DNA of 8,791 nucleotides. Source: Anaerolineae bacterium CG2_30_64_16. GTDB taxonomy: Bacteria > Chloroflexota > Anaerolineae > CG2-30-64-16. Where the stretch lies: the NCBI GenBank assembly GCA_001871755.1, contig MNXL01000262.1, positions 1 through 8,791 on the forward strand. The letters are read 5' to 3'. Of the stretch, positions 1 to 5,310 are shown piece by piece (the stretch's first letter is position 1; each line of letters begins with the position of its first letter). Under the pieces are notes generated by a model. That model saw only the letters and a program-made list of their open reading frames with translations, ran no database searches and had not been told where the DNA came from. The position numbers were made by a program, and so were the translations under genes.

Positions 1-84
1 GGTCGGGAGACCGGCCCGAGCAAAGTGCGAAGTCGTTTCTTTACAAGTCCTGAGTTGGGCCAGCTCCCACATGGAATGGCGAAC

Positions 85-384
85 ATGATCTACAAGGACC
101 CATCGCCGGATGGACAGACTGTGCGAGTGACATTCGAACTGCCATCGAGCATCTGGGCAGAACGCGTCAACCTGGTGGGTGACTTCAACGACTGGGACAC
201 CACCCGGGACGAGATGCGCCAGGGGCGAAGCGATGGCGCCTGGCGGATCACTCTTACGCTGCCTGCCGGCAAGGCGTATCAGTTCCGCTATCTCGTCAAC
301 GGCCGCGACTGGCACAACGACTGGCACGCCGACAGATATGCCCCCAACCGCTTTGGCACGGACAACTCGGTCGTGACCACGTGA
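85..384 (+). CDS. Small CBM48 / isoamylase early-set glycogen-binding domain protein
   Basis: This is a stand-alone carbohydrate-binding domain of the kind found at the N-terminus of glycogen-branching enzymes and in AMPK beta subunits. It probably binds glycogen or another alpha-glucan and has no catalytic domain. Numbered from the upstream GTG at 25, the family core is visible: VRVTFELP (33-40), then VNLVGDFNDWD (48-58), the W73 strand, YQFRYLVNGRDWHNDW (85-100) and a closing NRFGTDNSVV. Aromatic residues W57, W96 and W100 are typical sugar-stacking candidates. I prefer the ATG at 85 because it gives about 99 residues, the usual length, and begins MIYK like homologues I know. ATG at 76 and GTG at 25 also stay in frame, and no ribosome-binding site clearly decides between them. 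The gene is convergent with the sirtuin gene downstream. The family call is firm; the partner glucan and physiological role are not visible. Confidence 0.85.
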   Translation: MIYKDPSPDGQTVRVTFELPSSIWAERVNLVGDFNDWDTTRDEMRQGRSDGAWRITLTLPAGKAYQFRYLVNGRDWHNDWHADRYAPNRFGTDNSVVTT

Positions 385-587
385 GGCCGACATGGGCGCC
401 CCGCGCTGGGGACCCTGCCCCCTCACACCACGCGCCGCCCACGGTTAGCCGGGACACCCCTTCCCCAAGCCGCCCCCCCAATCACCTCAGACCCGACCCG
501 CGTTCAGATCACATCCCGCTCGACCTCCAAGAGACTGACAAACGGAACGAGGTCACCATGATTGCGGTCGGCGGGCGGCGTCCTGCA
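385..587. other. Convergent intergenic spacer, no gene seen
   Basis: This spacer separates the ends of the CBM48 gene and the opposite-strand sirtuin gene. It contains a C-rich stretch around 410-500. I found no convincing hairpin-plus-T-tract terminator, no RNA gene and no supported coding region. The open frame running through it on the + strand is a compositional frame that continues antisense into the sirtuin gene. Confidence 0.5.
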
Positions 588-1346
588 TCAAAGCACCTGT
601 CGCAACGCCCGCCACAACGCCTGCATAGTCCGCACGACGTCCGCCCGGATCACCAGGTCCATCGTGTCATCCAGCGTAGTGGGGGTCTGGTTGATCAGGA
701 TTGTGCGTGCGCCGCGTCGGCGGGCGAGCAGTGGCAGGTCCGCCGCCGGCATCACTTCCAGCGACGTGCCGATGATCAGCAGCACCTCGCACTCCAGGGC
801 TTCCTGCTGGGCCGCGCTCAACGCCGCGTAGGGTAACTGCTCCCCCAGGAACACCACATCCGGCTTGAGGAGACCGCCGCACTGGGGGCATACCGGTGGC
901 GCGGCGCCGTCCATGATCTGGCGCCAAAGCGGGCCGGTGTCGGTCCTATGCTGGCAGATCAAACAGGTGGCCGAGCGGGTGTGGCCGTGGAGTTCCAGAA
1001 TGCGCCGGCTGCCGCCGCGCTGATGCAGCGAATCGACGTTTTGGGTGATGATGCACCGCAAAAGGCCGTGCTGCTCCATCTCCGCCAAGGCCAGGTGGGC
1101 AGGGTTGGGCTGAGCCGCCAACACACTCCGAATCACCGGCCGGATCCAGCGATAGAACGCCGCCGGGTGATCGCGGAACGCCCAGATCGAAGCTACGTCC
1201 AGGGGGTCAATGCCATGCCAGAGCCCTGAGTAGGGGCTGCGAAAATCGGGGATTCCAGAGGGCGTGCTGATGCCGGCGCCGGTGAGGGCCACAGTGTAGG
1301 CCGAGCCGCACACCATGCCGGCGGCCCGGTCGATGGCTGATTTCAT
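588..1346 (-). CDS. cobB: Sir2-family NAD-dependent protein deacetylase (class U-like)
   Basis: Sirtuins remove acyl groups from protein lysines using NAD+, releasing nicotinamide and O-acyl-ADP-ribose in the cytoplasm. This 252-residue protein has the whole family set: GAGISTPSGIPDFRSP (23-38) for NAD binding, TQNVDSLHQR (101-110), the catalytic His at 120 in ELHGH, a zinc site at Cys128/131 and Cys153/156, then GTSLEV (193-198) and INQ near 218-220. It resembles the Thermotoga Sir2 pattern (class U) and lacks the Tyr-x-x-Arg pair of class III desuccinylases, so deacetylation is the likeliest activity. The start at 1346 is chosen because GGGGGA lies 4 bases upstream and the protein then begins where the family begins. 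The reading frame remains open up to 1640, but that extension is a translation of short palindromic repeats. The gene stands alone, divergent from the + strand cluster. The substrate is unknown. Confidence 0.93.
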   Translation of the reverse strand: MKSAIDRAAGMVCGSAYTVALTGAGISTPSGIPDFRSPYSGLWHGIDPLDVASIWAFRDHPAAFYRWIRPVIRSVLAAQPNPAHLALAEMEQHGLLRCIITQNVDSLHQRGGSRRILELHGHTRSATCLICQHRTDTGPLWRQIMDGAAPPVCPQCGGLLKPDVVFLGEQLPYAALSAAQQEALECEVLLIIGTSLEVMPAADLPLLARRRGARTILINQTPTTLDDTMDLVIRADVVRTMQALWRALRQVL

Positions 1347-1350
1347 GACT

Positions 1351-1356
1351 TCCCCC
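1351..1356 (-). promoter_or_regulatory. Ribosome-binding site fixing the sirtuin start
   Basis: Read on the minus strand, GGGGGA is followed by four bases and then the ATG at 1346. It is the only good Shine-Dalgarno match near a candidate start. It supports the 252-residue protein over the longer open frame through the repeats. A second in-frame ATG at 1358 overlaps this site and is less likely. Confidence 0.6.
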
Positions 1357-1410
1357 ATCCATCGTGGTGAAACACCGCGGCTGATGAAGATCTGGAGATC
1401 ACTCCGGCGC

Positions 1411-1591
1411 CTCCTGGATTCCCGCCTGCGTGGGAATGACGTTCCCGCCTGCGCCGGAATGACGGGTAACCGAGTCCGACGCGTCACACCCGCGAAAGCG
1501 GGTGTCCAGTTGGCACGACGTGGTTCCCGCGTGCGCGGGAATGACGTCCCGCTTCCGCGGGAATGACGTCCCGCCTGCGTGGGAATGACGG
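1411..1591. repeat. Cluster of six short palindromic repeats (dRS3-like, ATTCCC-N8-GGGAAT)
   Basis: Six copies of a roughly 20-bp palindrome of the form ATTCCC-N8-GGGAAT, usually followed by GACG, lie at 1418-1437, 1441-1460, 1486-1505, 1523-1542, 1546-1564 and 1568-1586. The copy at 1486-1505 has ACACCC/GGGTGT arms, so both arms changed together. Copies four to six are spaced about 22 bp apart. The pattern resembles the dRS3 elements of Neisseria and the widely dispersed repeats whose translations read like VIPAQAG or RRRES. The cluster lies between the likely sirtuin promoter and its start codon, so it may be transcribed as a string of hairpins. Confidence 0.85.
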
Positions 1592-1630
1592 ATAAGGCGT
1601 CGGCTGCCTGGCCAACCCGACCAGGCTCCA

Positions 1631-1659
1631 ACTCTATCACAGGCGCTCATTAGGCGCAA
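1631..1659 (-). promoter_or_regulatory. Weak candidate promoter for the sirtuin gene
   Basis: On the minus strand, TTGCGC (1659-1654) is separated by 17 bases from TAGAGT (1636-1631). These match the sigma70 consensus at three and four of six positions. The position is suitable for a sirtuin transcript that would carry the palindrome cluster in its leader. The match is weak and could be chance. Confidence 0.25.
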
Positions 1660-1666
1660 GGTACGG

Positions 1667-1695
1667 TTGACAGGGTCTGCTTCTCGGTGTAAGAT
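1667..1695 (+). promoter_or_regulatory. Sigma70-type promoter (TTGACA-N17-TAAGAT)
   Basis: A perfect -35 hexamer TTGACA (1667-1672) is followed by exactly 17 bases and a good -10 hexamer TAAGAT (1690-1695). Transcription would begin near 1702, about 250 bases before the phosphatidyltransferase start. It would run through the first terminal-inverted-repeat element and the structured leader. This is the best promoter match I see in the window and may serve the whole + strand gene run. Confidence 0.6.
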
Positions 1696-1711
1696 CATTT
1701 TGGGTAGTATG

Positions 1712-1814
1712 TCCTAACCCGGACAAGGCCGCTGCGCTTACAAGCGGAACCAAGAAGGTGATAACCTGGCCTACAAAATTCTTGCACAAAAAGCAAGGAT
1801 CGCGTGGGTTAGGC
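1712..1814 (-). repeat. MITE-like element, copy 1 (terminal inverted repeats CCTAACCC)
   Basis: The segment begins with TCCTAACCC and ends with GGGTTAGGC, giving 8-bp terminal inverted repeats. Read on the minus strand, its first 40 bases (1813-1774) match 6571-6610 at 34 of 40 positions without gaps. Its last 16 bases (1727-1712) match 6642-6657 exactly. An internal hairpin pairs ATTCTTGC (1778-1785) with GCAAGGAT (1793-1800) around a 7-base loop. Relative to copy 2 it carries about 15 extra bases near its distal end, including CTTGTAAGCG. It encodes no protein and has no clear target-site duplication. It lies just downstream of the promoter at 1667-1695. Confidence 0.7.
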
Positions 1815-1854
1815 CCTCTCGATAATCTGGGGTAGGGGCGATTCCTTCGGCTGG

Positions 1855-1874
1855 CCCTTCGACCTTGCTCAGGA
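1855..1874. repeat. Short dispersed repeat (CCCTTCGAC...GCTCAGGA type)
   Basis: This 20-bp sequence closely matches the segment at 5487-5506 (CCCTTCGACAGGCTCAGGAC). Such sequences are common as dispersed repeats in environmental bacterial genomes, and their translations give strings like PSTGSG or FDRLRTG. Here the copy lies in the untranslated leader of the phosphatidyltransferase gene and adjoins its main hairpin. Confidence 0.5.
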
Positions 1875-1945
1875 GGGGCCTCAGGACAAGGCCCTCCGTG
1901 GTCACCCAGGGCGGGCACAGAGGCGCCGCCCCTCCGTTCAGGGGG
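1872..1945 (+). promoter_or_regulatory. Structured leader with competing hairpins over the ribosome-binding site
   Basis: GGAGGG (1872-1877) and CCT (1879-1881) can pair with AGG (1889-1891) and CCCTCC (1892-1897), making a 9-bp stem with one bulged G and a 7-base loop. The same 1872-1879 segment (GGAGGGGC) is also perfectly complementary to GCCCCTCC at 1928-1935. Part of that latter strand, CCCCT (1929-1933), can instead pair with AGGGG (1940-1944), the ribosome-binding site of the next gene. The pairings are mutually exclusive, as in attenuators or riboswitch expression platforms. GC-rich sequence can do this by chance, and I recognise no ligand-binding domain. Confidence 0.35.
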
Positions 1946-1949
1946 CAAC

Positions 1950-2534
1950 ATGGTAACGAATCTGGCGCGCAACTGGAGTGGCCGCGTGGTTGAGCCGATC
2001 GCCCGGCTGCTGGGCAGCCTGGGCTTGACACCCAACGCCGTCACCGTTTTGGGCTGTCTGCTGACGGCAGCGGTGGCCGGGGTGCTGGCCAGCGGCCAAA
2101 CACAACTGGCTGGTGTGCTGTTGATCTTGACTCTCGGCGCCGATGCAATCGACGGCGCGCTGGCGCGCATGATGAACGCCGTCAGTCGGTTTGGCGCCTT
2201 TCTCGATTCCACCCTGGACCGCTGGACCGAAGTATTCCTCTTCAGCGCGCTGATCTGGCACTTCCTGCAGACTGACCAGAACACCGGCGTCATGCTCGCG
2301 GCCGCGGCGATGGCTACCTCGCTCCTCGTCAGCTACACGCGTGCGCGCGCCGAAGGGGTGGGTCTCACGTGCAAGGCCGGGCTGCTGACGCGCTTCGAGC
2401 GCCTGGTCATTTTCATCGCGGGTCTGATCTTCAACCAGATCATCTGGGCGCTCTGGATCATCGCCCTGCTGGCCGGGATCACCGCGATTCAACGCATTTG
2501 GGTGACCTGGCGAGCAGATCAGGCCACCCAATAA
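1950..2534 (+). CDS. CDP-alcohol phosphatidyltransferase family membrane enzyme
   Basis: This enzyme family moves a phosphatidyl group from CDP-diacylglycerol to an alcohol head group in the cytoplasmic membrane. The 194-residue protein contains the complete signature D-x2-D-G-x2-A-R-x8-G-x3-D-x3-D as D65, D68, G69, A72, R73, G82, D86 and D90. The last two aspartates are the metal-binding and catalytic pair. Hydrophobic stretches near 31-62, 93-107, 115-128 and 152-183 fit the usual six-helix fold. YTRARAEG (129-136) followed by a basic LTRFERLV segment recalls phosphatidylinositol-phosphate synthases, so inositol phosphate is a plausible acceptor, but glycerol phosphate cannot be excluded. 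The start has AGGGGG at 1940-1945, four bases upstream. It is the first gene after the promoter, and the sigma gene begins 22 bp after it, suggesting one transcript. Confidence 0.92.
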   Translation: MVTNLARNWSGRVVEPIARLLGSLGLTPNAVTVLGCLLTAAVAGVLASGQTQLAGVLLILTLGADAIDGALARMMNAVSRFGAFLDSTLDRWTEVFLFSALIWHFLQTDQNTGVMLAAAAMATSLLVSYTRARAEGVGLTCKAGLLTRFERLVIFIAGLIFNQIIWALWIIALLAGITAIQRIWVTWRADQATQ

Positions 2535-2556
2535 CCCTCAGAGGACCGAGTTTCGC

Positions 2557-3174
2557 ATGTTCGGGCTAGATCGGCTGATTTGCGCGTTATCTTTTGCCGC
2601 TATTGGCGTCATACAAGGTGACAAAGCGCACACCGAGGATTCGGACCAACTGGCACTGCTGGAACGCGCCAGTCGGGCCGATCCGCTCGCCCTGAGCACG
2701 CTGTACGATCAGTACCATAGCAAAATCTTTAGCTATGTCTATCACCGGGTGGGCCGCGCAGACCTGGCAGAGGACCTGACCGGCCAGGTCTTCATGCGCA
2801 TGATCGAAGCCATCCGCAACGATCGCGGTTGGCGCACGTCCTTTTCCGGCTGGCTCTATCGGATCGCTCACAATCTGGTGATCGACCACTACCGCCGCCG
2901 GCAGCGCGCCACCTTTGTGGACATCGACGAGGCGCCGCCGATCAGGGCGACCCAGGGAGATCCCGAGCGGACGGTGGAGTCCCGGCTCAACAGTGAACGA
3001 CTGCGAGCTGCACTGGGACTGATCACAGAAGAGCAAGCCCAGGTCATTACCCTGCGCTTTCTGGAAGAGTTGAGCATCGCCGAGGTTGCGGCGATCATGA
3101 ACAAGACCGAAGGAGCGATCAAGGCGTTACAATACCGGGCAGTGCTGGCCCTTCGCCGCGTAATGCAGCCATGA
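2557..3174 (+). CDS. ECF-type RNA polymerase sigma factor (sigma70 family)
   Basis: This protein directs RNA polymerase to a small set of promoters. Of 205 residues, about 46-117 form region 2, with LYDQYHSKIFSYVYHRVG, AEDLTGQVFMRM and the -10-binding helix ending WLYRIAHNLVIDHYRRRQR. About 146-202 form region 4, with ITEEQAQVITLRFLEELSIAEVA and a helix-turn-helix ending KALQYRAVLALRR. A short linker rich in acidic and proline residues joins them; regions 1 and 3 are absent, as is usual for ECF factors. The ATG at 2557 is the only in-frame ATG/GTG/TTG before region 2, with AGAGGA 11 bases upstream. It adds about 25 unusual, partly hydrophobic residues (LICALSFAAIGVIQ). The stop codon overlaps the next start as ATGA, so the factor is probably coupled to its own regulator. 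The target promoters are not visible. Confidence 0.92.
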   Translation: MFGLDRLICALSFAAIGVIQGDKAHTEDSDQLALLERASRADPLALSTLYDQYHSKIFSYVYHRVGRADLAEDLTGQVFMRMIEAIRNDRGWRTSFSGWLYRIAHNLVIDHYRRRQRATFVDIDEAPPIRATQGDPERTVESRLNSERLRAALGLITEEQAQVITLRFLEELSIAEVAAIMNKTEGAIKALQYRAVLALRRVMQP

Positions 3175-5252
3175 AGCAACAGAACGACGACATCCTGGCC
3201 CAACTGTTGGACGAATGCTACGAGCGCCTGAAGGCAGGTGAGAGTCTCACGGCCTGTCTCCAGTGCTACCCGCAACACGCGTCCAGCCTGGCGCCCCTGT
3301 TGGAAACCATCACGGGGGTGGCCACCCTGCGCGCGGCGCCCCCGCGTGACGCAGCCGTGGCCGCGCGCAGCCGGGCCCAGTTCATGGCCGCGGTCAGGCA
3401 GATGAGCCGCCAGCGGACCCCCCAACCTGGCCTGTTGGAGCGTCTCACGGCCGGTTGGGCTGAATTTCTCCGCGGATTGGCCGGGCCACGGTCCATGCCG
3501 GCCGGTCTGGTGATCGCATTGGTGCTCGTGCTGTTGGTCGGCGTGATGGGCACGGGCGCGGTAGCGGCCTCGGCGACCGCGCTGCCGGGCGACCTGCTGT
3601 ATCCGGTGAAAACCGCCGCTCAAGAGGCGCGTGTCCTGCTCGCGCGCGACCCGGACACGCGCGCCGTCCTGGTCGAGCAATTCGCCGCTGAACGCCTGCA
3701 AGACATGCAGGATATCGTGACGCTCCAGCGCGTGGTGCGCAGTCTGCCCCTCGCGGGCGCCATCGAGGCAATGGGGGCCGATCGCTGGCAGGTGTCCGGT
3801 CTCACGCTCATCATCGACCCGCAGACGACCGTAGTCGGCACACCGCTCATCGGCGCCCGGGTTCAGGGCACGATGCGGGCGCCGGGAGATGGCACGCTCC
3901 ATGCCGTGCGCATCGAAGTCACCCCGCCTGTTCCGAGCACCAGCAGTCCGCCCACGGCCACCGCGCTCCCGCCAGCCACCGCGACCGCGCCCCCGCCCTT
4001 GCCGACCGTCACAGCCACGGCCAGTGCGAGCGCGACCGTTGAGCCGACCAGCGCGCCGGCCGGCCGGTCCCCTCAGCCACTTGACATCCCAACCGATCCG
4101 CCGATACCCAACTCGACGCCGACCGCGACGGCAACAGCCACCGCGACAGCCACGCCGACCGCCACGCCGACCGCCACACCCACGATCACCAGGACCCCCT
4201 CGCCCTCACCCACCTGGGCGCGGGAAGAGGTCAAGGCCCGGATCGAGGGCTGGGTAACAAGCATCGACGGCGGCCGTTGGACCGTCGATGGGACCACCTT
4301 CGACACCGATGCGCAGACCCAGTACATCGGCGCTCCCGACGTCGGCTGGAAGGTGCAGGTCGTGCTGGTGATGCGGTCGGACGGCTCCTGGGTGGCGCGC
4401 TCGATTCGTGCCATCAGCGGCCCAGAGGCCACGCCCGAACCGCTTGACTTCACCGGGGTGGTTGAGGCGATCACCGGCGACCAGTGGACGATCCAGGGAC
4501 AGGTTGTGAAGGTGACCGGTGACACGATCATCGAAGGGGAGCCGCGCGTCGGCTCCTGGGTGTCGGTCAAGGCTGAACGACGGGCCGGCGGCGAGATCCG
4601 GGCGCTGCGGATCAGTGAGCTGATTCTCGGGGAACGCGATTTTCAGGGCCCGATCGAGAGTATGGCCGGCAGTGATTGGCGGATTGCCGGGCAGAGCGTC
4701 CGAATTACTGCCGAGACGACGATCATCGGCGAGCCGAAGGTAGGTCGGGAGGCCCAGGTCAGGGTGGTCGTGCAGCCCGACGGGGTGTTGTTGGCGACCA
4801 TGATCTACGTCATGCCAGAAACACCTACGCCGACAACCACCGCGCCGGATACGCCGACTGCAACCATCGCCCCGCCTGCCTCGAGCACGCCAACGCCGAC
4901 CGCGAGTTCGGCACACGTGGCAACCGCGACTCCGACGGCTACCGTTGCTCCGACAGTCACCGCGCCGGATACGCCAACCGCAACCATCGCCCCGCCTGCC
5001 TCGAGCACGCCGACGCCGACCGTGGATCCGGCATACGTGGCAACCGCGACTCCGACGGTCACCGTTGCTCCGACAGCCACCGAACTCCCGACGCCAACCG
5101 CAACGATCGAGGGGCCGGCCGACACACCAACGCCGACACCGCCGACAGCGCTCACCGAGCCGGGCTCCTCGACGGCGCCCGCGTCGCTTGTCGAAACGGC
5201 TGTCAAGGTGTATCATTTCGATGACCCGAGGGGTACGAGCATTTCCGAATAG
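3171..5252 (+). CDS. Putative transmembrane anti-sigma factor with DUF5667-like N-terminus and four DUF5666-like repeats
   Basis: The 693-residue protein overlaps the sigma gene by 4 bp and is probably its membrane regulator. Residues 1-80 are cytoplasmic and helical, with the LDECYERLKAGESLTACL...YPQHASSLAPLLE pattern seen before such proteins in Chloroflexota. A single membrane helix lies near 111-134. It is followed by ALPGDLLYPVKTAAQEARVLL (138-158), typical of DUF5667. Outside the membrane are four DUF5666-like beta repeats at about 195-250, 354-415, 426-484 and 489-548. Each follows the pattern G-x-I-x4-G-x-x-W-x-I/V-x-G, then T-x-I-x-G and VG. They are separated by Thr/Pro linkers at 251-349 and 549-675. 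There is no zinc anti-sigma motif (His-x3-Cys-x2-Cys), so the anti-sigma role rests on topology and gene order. The linkers suggest a cell-wall-spanning, perhaps glycosylated, stalk. The signal and any protease site are unknown. Confidence 0.8.
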   Translation: MKQQNDDILAQLLDECYERLKAGESLTACLQCYPQHASSLAPLLETITGVATLRAAPPRDAAVAARSRAQFMAAVRQMSRQRTPQPGLLERLTAGWAEFLRGLAGPRSMPAGLVIALVLVLLVGVMGTGAVAASATALPGDLLYPVKTAAQEARVLLARDPDTRAVLVEQFAAERLQDMQDIVTLQRVVRSLPLAGAIEAMGADRWQVSGLTLIIDPQTTVVGTPLIGARVQGTMRAPGDGTLHAVRIEVTPPVPSTSSPPTATALPPATATAPPPLPTVTATASASATVEPTSAPAGRSPQPLDIPTDPPIPNSTPTATATATATATPTATPTATPTITRTPSPSPTWAREEVKARIEGWVTSIDGGRWTVDGTTFDTDAQTQYIGAPDVGWKVQVVLVMRSDGSWVARSIRAISGPEATPEPLDFTGVVEAITGDQWTIQGQVVKVTGDTIIEGEPRVGSWVSVKAERRAGGEIRALRISELILGERDFQGPIESMAGSDWRIAGQSVRITAETTIIGEPKVGREAQVRVVVQPDGVLLATMIYVMPETPTPTTTAPDTPTATIAPPASSTPTPTASSAHVATATPTATVAPTVTAPDTPTATIAPPASSTPTPTVDPAYVATATPTVTVAPTATELPTPTATIEGPADTPTPTPPTALTEPGSSTAPASLVETAVKVYHFDDPRGTSISE
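4116..4190 (+). repeat. Low-complexity Thr/Ala/Pro-coding tract
   Basis: The DNA repeats near-identical six-base units of the ACCGCG and ACGCCG type, encoding alternating Thr-Ala and Thr-Pro pairs at residues 316-340 of the membrane protein. It forms the linker before the second DUF5666-like repeat. Such tracts are prone to length change by slippage. Confidence 0.7.
4831..5112 (+). repeat. Tandem repeat of exactly 120 bp (two full units plus a degraded third)
   Basis: Unit one (4831-4950) and unit two (4951-5070) align without gaps and differ at only a few positions. A diverged partial third unit begins at 5071 and includes the shared ACGCCAACCGCAAC. Each unit encodes 40 residues containing TAPDTPTATIAPPASSTPTP and then VATATPT. 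The repeat stays in frame and forms most of the C-terminal Thr/Pro tail of the membrane protein. Confidence 0.85.
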
Positions 5253-5310
5253 CTGTCCGTGCACCGATACGACAACAGAGCGAGATGCTCATGTGGAATA
5301 GAGAAGACCG

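Noticed and set aside
381..836. Possible small + strand gene after the CBM48 gene
   Set aside because: Pro/Arg/His-rich translation, no ribosome-binding site, and it runs antisense into the sirtuin gene.
1411..1591. CRISPR array
   Set aside because: The repeats are about 20-bp palindromes with variable spacing and no unique 30-40 bp spacers, and no cas genes are present.
1347..1640. N-terminal extension of the sirtuin reading frame to an upstream ATG at 1640
   Set aside because: The extra 98 residues translate the palindrome cluster (VIPAQAG, FPRRRES patterns), and a good ribosome-binding site sits before the ATG at 1346, where the family normally starts.
1938..2531. Minus-strand frames opposite the phosphatidyltransferase
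   Set aside because: The + strand frame carries the complete catalytic signature with exact spacing; the antisense frames show no domain.
2889..3902. Open frame of 337 codons on the minus strand opposite the sigma and anti-sigma genes
   Set aside because: It is antisense to two genes with clear domain motifs and has Arg/His/Gln-rich composition typical of a GC-rich shadow frame.
4206..5264. Long open frame of 352 codons on the minus strand opposite the Thr/Pro-rich region
   Set aside because: Its translation is low-complexity Arg/Cys/Gly-rich sequence mirroring the repeats on the coding strand, with no recognisable domain.
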